From assembly GCF_000374165.1 (NCBI RefSeq), contig NZ_KB893726.1, forward strand, positions 17,650-81,649: 64,000 bases of DNA. The letters run 5' to 3'. The position numbers and the translations under genes are program-made. This DNA comes from Parafrankia elaeagni. Its GTDB lineage: Bacteria > Actinomycetota > Actinomycetes > Frankiales > Frankiaceae. The notes beneath the pieces were generated by a model. The model was given only the letters and a program-made list of their open reading frames with translations. It was not told the DNA's origin and did not search any database. Within the stretch, counting starts at the first letter, position 1; each line of letters opens with the position of its first letter. This document shows, piece after piece, positions 24,443 to 32,776 of the stretch.

Positions 24443-24916
24443 TCAGCGGGTCGAATGATGATCGTCTATCTGCTGCAGGAGGCGGAGGAGCTCCGCGCGC
24501 TCGGCAGGGGTGAGTGGGGCGAGCAGCTCCTGTTGGGTCTGGTCGACGAGGTGGTCCAGGGCGCGCAGCCGAGATCGCCCGGCCGAGGTCAGCGTGACGA
24601 TGTTGCGGCGCCGGTCGTCGGGGTCGGGCGCGCGCTCCACGTGCCCGGCCTCGGTCAGGCCGCCCAGCACGGCCACCATGTCGCTGCGGTGGATGCCGGT
24701 GCGCTCGCTGAGCGTGGCCTGGCTCGCCGGCCCGCCGTCGCGCAGGGTGACGAGTGTGGCGTACTGCCACCGGGTCGCCCCCGCGGCGGCGAGGTGCGTG
24801 TTCGAGATCCGATCGGCGTGCACCGCGGCACGGCCGAGGAGTCGGCTGGCCAGTGATCGCAGCCGCGGGGAGACGGCGACGGGGTCGGTCGGCACGTGGC
24901 GGTCGCGTTCCGGCAT
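24443..24916 (-). CDS. MarR-family transcriptional regulator
   Basis: About 157 residues from ATG 24916 (24925 also possible). The winged helix spans [40 protein letters not shown], and [27 protein letters not shown] is the MarR wing signature. Dimerisation helices lie at both ends. It diverges from an epoxide hydrolase gene, and the 63-bp gap between them carries two palindromic sites, so it most likely represses itself and the hydrolase until a ligand (perhaps the hydrolase substrate) binds. Confidence 0.92.
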   Translation of the reverse strand: MPERDRHVPTDPVAVSPRLRSLASRLLGRAAVHADRISNTHLAAAGATRWQYATLVTLRDGGPASQATLSERTGIHRSDMVAVLGGLTEAGHVERAPDPDDRRRNIVTLTSAGRSRLRALDHLVDQTQQELLAPLTPAERAELLRLLQQIDDHHSTR

Positions 24917-24936
24917 GAACGGCATCCTAAGGCTTG

Positions 24937-24953
24937 CGTTGGTCTCACCAACG
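24937..24953. promoter_or_regulatory. MarR operator 1
   Basis: Perfect inverted repeat CGTTGGT-CTC-ACCAACG, 21 bases before the MarR start codon. Confidence 0.7.
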
Positions 24954-24955
24954 AC

Positions 24956-24980
24956 CTAGCGTTGGTGTTACAAACGTTAG
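24956..24980. promoter_or_regulatory. MarR operator 2
   Basis: Imperfect inverted repeat CTAGCGTTGGT-GTT-ACAAACGTTAG with 9 of 11 pairs matched, sharing the CGTTGGT half-site with operator 1 and ending eight bases before the hydrolase start. Confidence 0.65.
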
Positions 24981-24988
24981 GGAGACTA

Positions 24989-26092
24989 ATGACGGAGATC
25001 GAGCTGTTTCGGGTGGACGTGCCGCAGGCCGACCTCGACGACCTGCACGCCCGCCTCGACCGCACCCGGTGGCCCGACGAGCTGCCAGGCGTCGGCGACG
25101 AGTTCGGCGTGCCACTGGCCCGGGTCAGGGAGCTCGCGGGCCACTGGCGTCGCCGCTATGACTGGCGTGCGGCGGAAGCGGAGCTGAACAGCCATCCGCA
25201 GTTCGTCACGGAGATCGACGGCCAGCGAATCCACTTCCTGCATGTGCGCAGTGCGCGGCCGGACGCGCTGCCGCTGGTGCTGACTCATGGCTGGCCGGGA
25301 TCCGTCGTGGAGTTCCTCGACGTCGTCGGGCCGCTCTCGGCCGACTTCCACCTGGTCGTGCCGTCGCTTCCGGGGTGGGGCTTCTCCGGGCCGACGCGCG
25401 AGCGCGGCTGGGACGTCGACCGCGTGGCCCGCGCCTGGGCGGAACTCATGCGCCGGCTGGGCTACCAGCGGTACGGCGCCCACGGGGGCGACTGGGGGGC
25501 GGCGGTGTCCCGGGCGCTGTCGCAACACGACGCCGAACACGTCATCGGAATACATCTGAACTACCTCCCGACCCCCGCGCTGCCCGGCGACCCGGACCGC
25601 GCGCAACTGACCCCGCAGGACCAGGAGCGGCTCGCGCAGACCGAGGCCTACCTGCGTGACCAGCCAGCGGTCCGAAAGGTGAACGGCACCCGGCCGCAGA
25701 CCCCCGCGTACGCGCTCAACGACTCGCCGGTCGGGCTGCTCGCCTGGCTGCTCGACCCGATGACGATGTGGGCGGGCAGGGACTTCACGATCAGCCCCGA
25801 CCGCGTGCTCACGAACGTGATGCTCTTCTGGCTGACCGGCACCGCCGGCACGGCACCTCGCCTGCACCGGGAGACCGGTGGACCACCTTCCTGGCGAACC
25901 GTCCAACCGGTCGGCGTCCTCGTGTTGCCCGAGGACATCACCCGCCCGATCCGTTCCCACGCCGAGCGGCGGATGCCGATCGTCCGGTGGACGGAGGCCG
26001 ACCGCGGCGGCCACTTCCCGGGACTGGAAGTGCCTGAGGTGCTCGCCGCCGACATCAGCGCCTTCTTCGGCGGCTTCTTCCGGGGCCGGTGA
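24989..26092 (+). CDS. Epoxide hydrolase (EPHX1-type, N-terminal domain family)
   Basis: A 367-residue microsomal-type epoxide hydrolase. The N-terminal meander ([28 protein letters not shown]) is the EHN domain. The hydrolase core has the oxyanion HGWPGS (residues 100-105), nucleophile Asp168 in HGGDWGAA, and a C-terminal His in [11 protein letters not shown]. It should open epoxides to diols through an alkyl-enzyme ester. ATG 24989 is preceded by AGGGAGA, so the leader is only a few bases beyond the MarR operators. Related plasmid and chromosomal enzymes detoxify or process xenobiotic epoxides; the substrate here is unknown. Confidence 0.92.
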   Translation: MTEIELFRVDVPQADLDDLHARLDRTRWPDELPGVGDEFGVPLARVRELAGHWRRRYDWRAAEAELNSHPQFVTEIDGQRIHFLHVRSARPDALPLVLTHGWPGSVVEFLDVVGPLSADFHLVVPSLPGWGFSGPTRERGWDVDRVARAWAELMRRLGYQRYGAHGGDWGAAVSRALSQHDAEHVIGIHLNYLPTPALPGDPDRAQLTPQDQERLAQTEAYLRDQPAVRKVNGTRPQTPAYALNDSPVGLLAWLLDPMTMWAGRDFTISPDRVLTNVMLFWLTGTAGTAPRLHRETGGPPSWRTVQPVGVLVLPEDITRPIRSHAERRMPIVRWTEADRGGHFPGLEVPEVLAADISAFFGGFFRGR

Positions 26093-26334
26093 ATTCCGGC
26101 ACGAGGAAGAAGTGGTCTCGATGAGGGCCGCTGCAGGCGGCGGAGGTCCTCGCGCGTGGTTTTGTGCGGGGACGACGCAAACCGCCGATCTCGCAGACAG
26201 TCGATCTTTTGTTTTCCGGCGTCTGTACTTCTGTACTTCGCGGTGGCGGGCGTGCGGAAGAAAGCACCAGAACCGCGCGCTGCCGCGCCGCCGTCGGGGG
26301 GCCCTGTGATTCCGTGGCATCCGAGGGAGTACAG
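26093..26334. other. Intergenic region with AT-rich promoter-like segment
   Basis: Between the epoxide hydrolase and the DUF4394 gene. The part around 26195-26245 is unusually AT-rich for the window (runs of T and TTCTGTACTTCTGTACTTCG, a partial 10-bp direct repeat), fitting a promoter for the secreted protein. No gene is seen. Confidence 0.5.
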
Positions 26335-27261
26335 ATGCGAAGAAAACCGTCGTTCCTGCTGGGAGCGGCACTGGCGGCCGGGGCGACAGTTCTGTGTCAG
26401 GGGCTGGCAGGGGGAGTGGCGTCGGCCTCCCCGTACACCGAGGCGCAGGTGGCGGCCGGGCCGCAGATCCAGACGTCCCTGCTGGGGAAGGCGCTGAGCC
26501 TCGACGCAGTCGGTCTGACCACGGACGGCCGCCTGGTGCGGTTCGACACCCTGTTCCCCGGATTCGCGTCCACCATCGGCCCGGTCACCGGGCTCACCCC
26601 GGACACGACGCTGGTCGGTATCGACTACCGGGTCCAGGACGGGCGGCTCTACGGTGTCGGGAACCTCGGCGGTATCTACGTCCTCTCCACCACCAGCGCG
26701 GTCGCCACCAGGGTCTCGCAGCTCACCGTGCCCCTGGTCGGCACCCGGTTCGGGGTGGACTTCAACCCGGCCGCCAACCGGCTGCGGATCGTCAGCGATC
26801 TCGGCGAGAACCTGCGCCACAACATCGACGACCCGGCCGGCACGCCGCCTCCCGGGGTGACGGTGATCGACGGGCCGTTGACCTTTCCCCCGTCACTGAC
26901 ACCGGCCCAGGGCATCACGGGCGCGGCCTACACGAACAACGATCTCGACCCGTCGACCTCGACCACCCTGTTCGACATCGACACCGCCCTCGACCGGGTC
27001 GCCATCCAGTCGCCGGCGAACAACGGCTCGCTCGCGCCGACCGGAAACCTCGGCGTCGCAGCCGGGCCCGGGGCTGGATTCGACATCTACAGCACGCTCA
27101 GCGGTGGGCGTTCCGTCGGCTCGTCCGCCTACGCGGCGCTGTCCGTCGGCGGCAGATACGCCCTGTACTCCGTCGAGCTTCTGTCGGGCCGGGTCGAGTC
27201 CGTCGGGCGTTTTCCCACCGGCAGACAGGTCTTTGATCTCGCTTTCCCGCTGAACCAGTAG
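26335..27261 (+). CDS. Secreted DUF4394 domain protein
   Basis: A 308-residue exported protein. ATG 26335 follows GAGGGAGTACAG. Residues 1-31 are a signal peptide (MRRKPSFLLGAALAAGATVL then ending near GVASAS). The mature part is a DUF4394 domain: repeats of strand-rich text such as LVGIDYRVQDGRLYGVGNLG, RFGVDFNPAANRLRIVSDLG, AYTNNDLDPSTSTTLFDID. This family forms a beta-propeller-like fold, usually extracytoplasmic, of unknown function. The gene stands alone, with its own probable promoter. Confidence 0.88.
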   Translation: MRRKPSFLLGAALAAGATVLCQGLAGGVASASPYTEAQVAAGPQIQTSLLGKALSLDAVGLTTDGRLVRFDTLFPGFASTIGPVTGLTPDTTLVGIDYRVQDGRLYGVGNLGGIYVLSTTSAVATRVSQLTVPLVGTRFGVDFNPAANRLRIVSDLGENLRHNIDDPAGTPPPGVTVIDGPLTFPPSLTPAQGITGAAYTNNDLDPSTSTTLFDIDTALDRVAIQSPANNGSLAPTGNLGVAAGPGAGFDIYSTLSGGRSVGSSAYAALSVGGRYALYSVELLSGRVESVGRFPTGRQVFDLAFPLNQ

Positions 27262-27527
27262 GGACAGGACCGACTCGTCAGGAACGGTCCCGAAGGGCGC
27301 CCGAACGCATGGCTCCGGGGTGTTGGGCGCATCCACGCCCGGCACCCTCGCGGCGCCGTGGCTCGGCGTGGGGCCGCCCCATGGTCCCCCGCCGGAGACC
27401 GCCGGAGACCGGCTGCCGCCGCGGCGGCAGCTGCTTCCCAGCGCCTGGCGTTCCCGAGGCGCTCGCCGTCGGCCTGCCGATAGCATCGAGGAATCGCGCG
27501 ACCACCCACTGGGGAAGCCGGGGCACC

Positions 27528-27854
27528 ATGACCGTCATCAAGATCAACGCCATCACTGTCGAGCCTGACAGCGGCGACGAACTGGCCCGCCGTTTCGCCG
27601 CGCGTGCCGGTGCCATCGACGACCGTGACGGTTTCGAGGGCTTCGAGCTGCTCCAGCCGGCCGACGACCGCACCGTGTGGCTGGTGGTGACCCGCTGGCG
27701 GGACGAGGCGTCCTTCCAGGCCTGGGTCAGCTCGCCGGCGTTCGCCCACGGGCACCGCTCCGAAGCCGAGCGCGCCGGCGGCGAGGCGCCCAAGCCGGTC
27801 GGTGTGCACAGTGAGCTGTGGAGCTACACGATCGCCGGCGGCTCGGCAGGCTGA
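27528..27854 (+). CDS. Antibiotic-biosynthesis-monooxygenase (ABM)/IsdG-like protein
   Basis: A 108-residue dimeric alpha-beta barrel protein of the ABM/haem-degrading type: MTVIKINAITVEPDSGDELA, RRFAARAGAIDDRDGFEGFE, TVWLVVTRWRDEASFQAWV, then FAHGHRSEAER. The Trp and the late His correspond to positions used for haem or substrate binding in MhuD/IsdG, but the assignment to haem is inference. It ends 31 bp inside the convergent ABM-haemoglobin fusion gene, so the two tails overlap. Two ABM-type proteins side by side, one fused to a globin, suggest related haem or redox roles. Confidence 0.85.
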   Translation: MTVIKINAITVEPDSGDELARRFAARAGAIDDRDGFEGFELLQPADDRTVWLVVTRWRDEASFQAWVSSPAFAHGHRSEAERAGGEAPKPVGVHSELWSYTIAGGSAG

Positions 27855-28624
27855 TTCTGCTGCCAGGGCGGAGCCACTCCCCACCCCCACCGTGGCACGG
27901 GCGCGTGCGGCATGGGGGTCGCGCCAGGCTGGGAGTTCTGCACGGCGATGCGGGTTCCCCACTCGAGGTAGCCCATGAACGCGGCGCGGAACTCGGGATC
28001 GTCAGGCAGCCCGACCTCGTCCGCGGCGTCGACGAGGAGACTCACCCAGCGCCGGCGCTGCTGCTCGGTGATCGCCCTGTCGAGGTGATGCGCGAGCATG
28101 TTCTCGTAGCCGCCGCGGTGCGCGGTGTAAAGCGCGGGCCCGCCGAACACCTCGCCCAGCCACAGGGCCACATGGTGCGGATGCCCGGCATCCATGCGCG
28201 CGAACAGCGGGGCGAGCAGATCATCGTCGAGGACGGTCTCGTAGAAGCGTGTGAACAGGCGCTCGAACGCCTCTGCTCCGCCCGCCCAGTCGTGGAGGCT
28301 GGGTGGTCGTGGCTGGCCGCCGCCGGGGCCGCCGACCGCCGTCGGCGTGTAGTGCCGCATTTCCTCGATATGCTCGACATACGGACCGACCTCGGCGAGG
28401 AAAGCGCGAAAGACATCGCTCCCGCGGAATCCTTTCAGGTGGCCGTCGAGCGAGTCCCAGTCAATGCGCAGCACGTAGTGGTCGCTGTTCTCGTGGCAGC
28501 GTGCGAGCTCGAATCCGAGGCAGTTCGGTGACTCGCGCAGCGATTCGGAAGCCCGGCTGTAGGCAGCTTCGAACTCGTCGGACCTGCTCTGGGGAATCTG
28601 GTAGCGAATGTATTCGACGATCAC
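27824..28624 (-). CDS. ABM domain fused to group II truncated haemoglobin
   Basis: A 266-residue fusion. Residues 1-95 are an ABM domain (MIVEYIRYQIPQSRSDEFEA, ARCHENSDHYVLRIDWDSLD, GFRGSDVFRAFL). Residues about 110-235 are a trHbO-type globin (AFERLFTRFYETVLDDDLLA, FARMDAGHPHHVALWLGEV, GGYENMLAHHLDRAITEQQR, RRWVSLLVDAADE), with the His of the HHLD segment as likely haem ligand and the Trp typical of group II. A Pro-rich tail ends the chain. Such fusions are known in a few actinomycetes, including Frankia. Likely binds haem and reacts with oxygen or NO. Divergent from an HxlR regulator. Confidence 0.92.
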   Translation of the reverse strand: MIVEYIRYQIPQSRSDEFEAAYSRASESLRESPNCLGFELARCHENSDHYVLRIDWDSLDGHLKGFRGSDVFRAFLAEVGPYVEHIEEMRHYTPTAVGGPGGGQPRPPSLHDWAGGAEAFERLFTRFYETVLDDDLLAPLFARMDAGHPHHVALWLGEVFGGPALYTAHRGGYENMLAHHLDRAITEQQRRRWVSLLVDAADEVGLPDDPEFRAAFMGYLEWGTRIAVQNSQPGATPMPHAPVPRWGWGVAPPWQQNQPAEPPAIV

Positions 28625-28667
28625 CGCTGCACCTCCGGTCGTCAGGCTACCAACGACTTGCTCCGCT

Positions 28668-28695
28668 GTGGGTACCCACTTTTTTGTGCGTACCC
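28668..28695. promoter_or_regulatory. GTACCC repeats between haemoglobin and HxlR genes
   Basis: A perfect 12-bp palindrome GTGGGTACCCAC (28668-28679) and a second GTACCC at 28690-28695 lie in the divergent gap. Placement suggests the HxlR operator controlling both directions. Confidence 0.6.
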
Positions 28696-28751
28696 TGACG
28701 TGGAGGAGCGGCCCAGCGAGGGCTGGTCAGAGCCGCAGCGGAGGAATGCCG

Positions 28752-29171
28752 ATGGGCGAACGCATCTACCGGTGCCCCGTGGAGGTGACCATCGAGGTCG
28801 TCGGTGGAAAGTGGACCGCGGTGATCCTGGCCCACCTCAAGGAGAACGACCGGCTGCGCTTCACCCATATCCGTCGCCTGATCCCCGACGTCACCGAGAA
28901 AATGCTCACCCAACGCCTGCGAGAACTCGAGAAGATCGGCATCGTCGAGCGCACCCAGGTGAGCGCCACGCCCCCACACGTCGAGTACGCGCTCACCGCC
29001 GAGGGCCACTCCCTGGCGCCGATGCTGCAGTCGATGTGGGAGTGGGGCCAGCAGTGGGCGCAGACCCACCAGCTCTCGATCCGGCCCCCGGCCGAGCGGC
29101 TCGCCGGCCACCCGGGCGCCGGCTACTCGGACGAGGGCAGCAGCACGTCGCCGACATCCACGGTGTCCTGA
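28752..29171 (+). CDS. HxlR-family transcriptional regulator
   Basis: About 139 residues. The winged helix reads CPVEVTIEVVGGKWTAVILA, HLKENDRLRFTHIRRLIPDV, TEKMLTQRLRELEKIGIVER, with the HxlR hallmarks GKW and LTQRLRELE. The Cys near the start (RCPVEV) is conserved and in several members senses electrophiles or redox state. ATG 28752 sits seven bases after GGAGGA (28746 also possible). It faces the ABM-haemoglobin gene and the gap has GTACCC repeats, so regulating that gene in response to oxidative or electrophile stress is a reasonable inference. Confidence 0.9.
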   Translation: MGERIYRCPVEVTIEVVGGKWTAVILAHLKENDRLRFTHIRRLIPDVTEKMLTQRLRELEKIGIVERTQVSATPPHVEYALTAEGHSLAPMLQSMWEWGQQWAQTHQLSIRPPAERLAGHPGAGYSDEGSSTSPTSTVS

Positions 29172-29357
29172 CTCCACTGCCAGACAGGTACCTCGCGGAT
29201 CGGATGCAGGTCGGCGTCGGTGGCGGCCCACGAGTTCTGCTGCGCGACCTGTACGCCGAACTCGACGTGCTCGCGCACCGACCGGCGGCTGCCCGGACGG
29301 GTCGTGCGTGCTGACGCGACCGCGATCCCGTTGCGGGCCTCAGTCCTTCTGCGGGCG

Positions 29358-30194
29358 TCAGTCCATGCCTCGTTTGCCCGGGGTCCAGAACGGCTGGACG
29401 ACTACCTGCCGGCGGTCCCAGCCGCGCTCGCTCACCAGATGGCGGCGGACGGACTGGCAGGTCCGGGCCTCACCGGCGACGTACGCGACGGGCCGGCCCT
29501 CGGTGTCGGTGTCGGCGGGCTCCCGCGGATCGGGCAGGTTGAGGCCGGCGAGCGCCGCCGGCAGCAGCGGGGAGTCGGCGGGCGAGGCGCCCTCGCGGTA
29601 GGCCCAGGTGAGGTGCTCGGCCCGGGGGAGCGGCAGCGCGTCCGCCGGGCTGTCGCACTCGAACACGCCGCGGACCTGGGCGGACGCGGGCAGCCCGCGC
29701 AGGATCGCGCCGAAGGGAACCGCCGCGGTGTCGTCACCGACGAACAGGTGGAAGGCCGCCTCGGCGCGCGCGACGAGATGGCCGTCCGGCTTCGTGATGA
29801 TCGCTTCGTCTCCCGGGGCGAGGCCTCGTGCCCAGGCCGCTCCGGGGGCGTCGCCGCCGTGGTCGTACACGGCCAGCGTCAGCCGTCCGTCCGGGTCGTA
29901 CTCCCAGACGGAGTAGCTGCGCTTGATGTCGCGGAGGCCCTGGCGCCAGTTGCCCAGCAGGGTCGGGTCCCGAGGAAAGAGCGTCACGTTCTGGCCAGGT
30001 GTCCAGGCGAGGCCGGCGAGCGCGGGGCCGGTCAGGACGATCCGGCGGGTGCTCCGGGCCAGCTGGTCGACGCTGTCGACCCGCGTGCGCAGCAGCAGCC
30101 GGTCCAGCAGCGCGAGGGGCCCCCGCCGAGGGCGGGCAGGGGATGCCACGGGGGAGACGGCGGGGGAGTCAGCCGCGGGGGAATCAGCAGTCAC
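29358..30194 (-). CDS. Siderophore-interacting protein (FAD/NAD(P) ferric reductase)
   Basis: A 278-residue SIP-family flavoprotein. After a Ser/Pro/Ala-rich head of about 25 residues come WTPGQNVTLFPRD and RSYSVWEYDPDGRLTLAVY (FAD-binding RxYS), VYDHGGDAPGAAWARGLAPG, FVGDDTAAVPFGAILRGLP, then YVAGEARTCQSVRRHL and PFWTPGKRG, the C-terminal signature. These enzymes release iron from siderophores by reduction. It diverges from a LysR gene, and the 57-66 bp gap holds ATGCA-type repeats, so LysR control is likely. The neighbouring haem-type proteins give an iron/haem theme. Confidence 0.93.
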   Translation of the reverse strand: MTADSPAADSPAVSPVASPARPRRGPLALLDRLLLRTRVDSVDQLARSTRRIVLTGPALAGLAWTPGQNVTLFPRDPTLLGNWRQGLRDIKRSYSVWEYDPDGRLTLAVYDHGGDAPGAAWARGLAPGDEAIITKPDGHLVARAEAAFHLFVGDDTAAVPFGAILRGLPASAQVRGVFECDSPADALPLPRAEHLTWAYREGASPADSPLLPAALAGLNLPDPREPADTDTEGRPVAYVAGEARTCQSVRRHLVSERGWDRRQVVVQPFWTPGKRGMD

Positions 30195-30252
30195 AGGGCG
30201 AGCGTAGGCAGGGGAGGATCTGCACTCAAATGCAACTTACTCAATGGCAAAA

Positions 30253-30265
30253 TGCATGCCATGCA
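30253..30265. promoter_or_regulatory. TGCAT-N3-ATGCA repeat at the LysR start
   Basis: Perfect inverted repeat TGCAT-GCC-ATGCA overlapping the LysR start codons, with a further AAATGCAACTTA half-site at 30228-30239. Suits autorepression by the divergently encoded LysR protein. Confidence 0.5.
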
Positions 30266-31187
30266 ATCAGCGTCCTCGCTGGACCTCAATCTGCTGGTGG
30301 CTCTCGACGCCCTGCTGGCGGAGGGGAGCGTCAACGGTGCCGCGCGGCGGCTGCGACTGACGGAGTCCGCGGTCAGCCGCGCGCTCGGGCGGATCCGGCG
30401 GGCGATGGACGACCCGGTCCTCGTGCGCGCCGGCCATCGGATGGTGCCCACCCCGCGGGCGCTCGCCGTCCAGGCCGAGGTGCACGCCCTGGTCGAACGG
30501 GCCCACGCGGTGTTCACCCCGCTTCGGGAACCCGATCTGGCCACCCTGGCGAGGACGTTCACGATCCTGGCCAACGACGCGCTGACCACCGCGATCGGCG
30601 TCGACCTGCTCGACCGGCTGAGCCGGGAAGCCCCCGGTGCACGGGTACGGTTCCTCCCCGAGCCGTCCGCGACCGAGGAGCCCCTCCGGGACGGGACGGC
30701 CGACCTGGAGATCGGTGAGATCGACTCGACCTCGCCGGAGATCCACATCGAGGTCCTGGCCGAGGAGCAGGCCCTCGCCGTCGTCCGCGCCGGGCATCCG
30801 CTGACCCGGGGTCGCCTGACGCCGGAACGCCTCGCCGCCGCCCGCCACGTCACCGCGTCCCGCCGTGGTCGGTTCGCCGGCCCGCTGGACGAGGCCCTCG
30901 CGGCACGGGGCCTGCGCCGGACGGTCGCCGTCTCGGTCCCGTCCCACTCCGCCGCGCTGCTGCTCGTCGCCGGCAGCGACCTGGTCGGCCTGGTACCCGC
31001 CCGGCTTGGTCGCGGCCTGCTCACCAGCCTCGGCCTGGTGGCCCTCGACATCGGCCTCGACCTGCCCACGTTGACCATCGCGCAGGCGTGGCATCCCCGC
31101 TATGAGGCTGACGGGCCGCACCGTTGGCTTCGCGACCGCGTCCGCGACACCGTCCGCCAGGCTCTCGCCCTCGACACCCGCTGCTAG
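30261..31187 (+). CDS. LysR-family transcriptional regulator
   Basis: A 308-residue LysR protein. The helix-turn-helix is LDLNLLVALDALLAEGSVNG, AARRLRLTESAVSRALGRIR; the effector domain begins near residue 90 (FTILANDALTTAIGVDLLDR) and includes LEIGEIDSTSPEIHIEVLAE and VVRAGHPLTRGRLTPERLA. This resembles the NodD/LinR-like branch in which recognition by small aromatics is common, but the ligand is not visible. ATG 30261 is used; ATG 30252 is in frame. Divergent from the siderophore-interacting protein gene, its probable target. Confidence 0.93.
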   Translation: MQSASSLDLNLLVALDALLAEGSVNGAARRLRLTESAVSRALGRIRRAMDDPVLVRAGHRMVPTPRALAVQAEVHALVERAHAVFTPLREPDLATLARTFTILANDALTTAIGVDLLDRLSREAPGARVRFLPEPSATEEPLRDGTADLEIGEIDSTSPEIHIEVLAEEQALAVVRAGHPLTRGRLTPERLAAARHVTASRRGRFAGPLDEALAARGLRRTVAVSVPSHSAALLLVAGSDLVGLVPARLGRGLLTSLGLVALDIGLDLPTLTIAQAWHPRYEADGPHRWLRDRVRDTVRQALALDTRC

Positions 31188-31212
31188 TCTCCCGCTCCGC
31201 CTCCGCTCCGAA

Positions 31213-31815
31213 TCATGGTGATGACGATGTCTCCACGTCCGATGAGGCCACCTGATCGGTTGCCGGGTGAGAGACGGCCAGTTCCTGGCGCAGTCGCTCC
31301 CGGGCACGGCGCAGGCGTTGTCTGACCGCCGACGGCGTGATCCGCAGGATCTCGGCGATCTCGTCGGCGGTCAGGTCGTCCCAGCAGGCCAGAGTGAGAA
31401 CCGCCTGGTCGGCCTCGGTGAGCTGTGCCAGCGCGGCCCGGATCTCGACAGCCTGCTCGGGCAGCGCGTCGTGTGCCGGGATGACCGTGGCGAGATGGGT
31501 GCGAAGACGATCGGCCAGCGCGGCCCGGCGGGTCTGGCCACGGCGGTGGTTGGCGAGCGTGTGGCGGGCGATGCCGAACAGCCAGGCAGCGGCCGCGTCG
31601 TCGTCGGACGGCAGGTCGGCGACCCGGCGCCACGCGGTCATCAGGACCTCGGCGAGCAGGTCAGCGGCGTCGGCTGGTGGGTCGACCCGGCGGGCGAGAA
31701 AAGCCAGCAGCCGTGGGCCGACCGTACTCACAAGGTCGGTGAACCATTCCGCGGTCGTTGCCGCCGCAGTTCTCGATGCCGCATCGGCACCCGAGCTGAC
31801 AGGCTCAGAGCTCAC
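31213..31815 (-). CDS. SigE-like ECF RNA polymerase sigma factor
   Basis: A 200-residue ECF sigma factor from GTG 31815, which overlaps the upstream membrane-protein stop as GTGA. Region 2 is visible in DLLAEVLMTAWRRVADLPSD and AWLFGIARHTLANHRRGQ; region 4 in ALAQLTEADQAVLTLACWDD, LTADEIAEILRITPSAVRQR, LRRARERLRQEL. The helix pair around TADEIAEILRITPSAVRQ should contact the -35 element. Preceding and coupled is a single-pass membrane protein that should act as its anti-sigma or signal partner. Confidence 0.92.
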   Translation of the reverse strand: MSSEPVSSGADAASRTAAATTAEWFTDLVSTVGPRLLAFLARRVDPPADAADLLAEVLMTAWRRVADLPSDDDAAAAWLFGIARHTLANHRRGQTRRAALADRLRTHLATVIPAHDALPEQAVEIRAALAQLTEADQAVLTLACWDDLTADEIAEILRITPSAVRQRLRRARERLRQELAVSHPATDQVASSDVETSSSP

Positions 31816-32672
31816 TGGTCGACACCGATCCAGCTGGAGGTGCAGTTCGCCCTGATGTGCTGACGGATCGGGCCCTCGTCGCCATGAGTCGCGGCCTCGG
31901 CGATGGAGCGAAGCCAGTCGACGGTGCCGCCCCCGTCGTTCTCGACGAAGATGGGCCACGACGGCACGCCGCGTATGACTTCTACGGCCCGCCCGACCCG
32001 GGCGGTGTCGCCCGCCTGCCGCGCGGCGAGCCATTCACCGTCCCAGACACAGACCGCGTAGTGGGCGAAGGCCGCGTGGACGCCGGTGGCCTGCATCCTC
32101 GCGGGCTCCCGCTGGCCGTCGGCGACCTGTTGGTCGATCACGGGCTGCCAGCTGCGCCCGGCCGGCAGCGGGAGATCGGACGGGCGCAACGACTCCACGA
32201 CCTCGCGGAAATCCGGCGCACCGGTGTTGAGCCACTCGCTGGTGTCGTTCTCGGTGAGTCCCGGCGAGCCGAAAATTCCTGTGCGGGCGAGGCCGTCGGT
32301 GGATGCGAACGCTGTTCCCAGGAGCGCCGCGGCCGCAAGCCCGGCCACGGCCACACGTTGCCACGCGCGAGGTCTTCCCGGCACCCGCCTCGACGTCGGT
32401 CCCTGGCGTCGTGACCGCGCCGACCGGTCCAGCCGCTCCGTCGTGGTGCCGACCGACCCGGTCCCGCCTGCGGTCCTGTCTGTGATCCCGCCTGTAGTCC
32501 CGCCTGTAGTCCTTCCCGTGGTCCTGCCTGTGGACCCGGCGTCGGTGTCGACGACCGCCCGCGCAAGCTCGTCGACCAGGCGGCCGACGTCCGCGCGGGT
32601 TGCCAGAGCCGGCCCGACCGGGTCCGCGGACCGCATGCGGCGATCCAGCTCGTCGTCCTCCGGCAGCCCCAT
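31812..32672 (-). CDS. Single-pass membrane protein coupled to the ECF sigma factor
   Basis: A 286-residue protein. GGAGGT precedes ATG 32672 by eight bases. Residues 1-46 form an acidic cytoplasmic head, 47-78 a Thr/Gly/Arg repeat region (TGRTTGRTTGGTTGG...), 106-125 the membrane helix (RVAVAGLAAAALLGTAFAST), and 130-286 an extracytoplasmic domain (SEWLNTGAPDFREVVESLRP, VCVWDGEWLAARQAG, ending CTSSWIGVDQ). I see no HxxxCxxC zinc-anti-sigma motif in the head, so anti-sigma activity would be unconventional. Coupled to the sigma gene by GTGA overlap. Function otherwise unknown. Confidence 0.8.
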   Translation of the reverse strand: MGLPEDDELDRRMRSADPVGPALATRADVGRLVDELARAVVDTDAGSTGRTTGRTTGGTTGGITDRTAGGTGSVGTTTERLDRSARSRRQGPTSRRVPGRPRAWQRVAVAGLAAAALLGTAFASTDGLARTGIFGSPGLTENDTSEWLNTGAPDFREVVESLRPSDLPLPAGRSWQPVIDQQVADGQREPARMQATGVHAAFAHYAVCVWDGEWLAARQAGDTARVGRAVEVIRGVPSWPIFVENDGGGTVDWLRSIAEAATHGDEGPIRQHIRANCTSSWIGVDQ

Positions 32673-32776
32673 TCTGATCAACCTCCGGCGTCGACATGGA
32701 TCTGCTGCCCAGAACATGTCCGGCATGCCGTCCGGTGTGACGCTGTGGAACGCGGACCTCGCGCGTGGGGTGCGCG

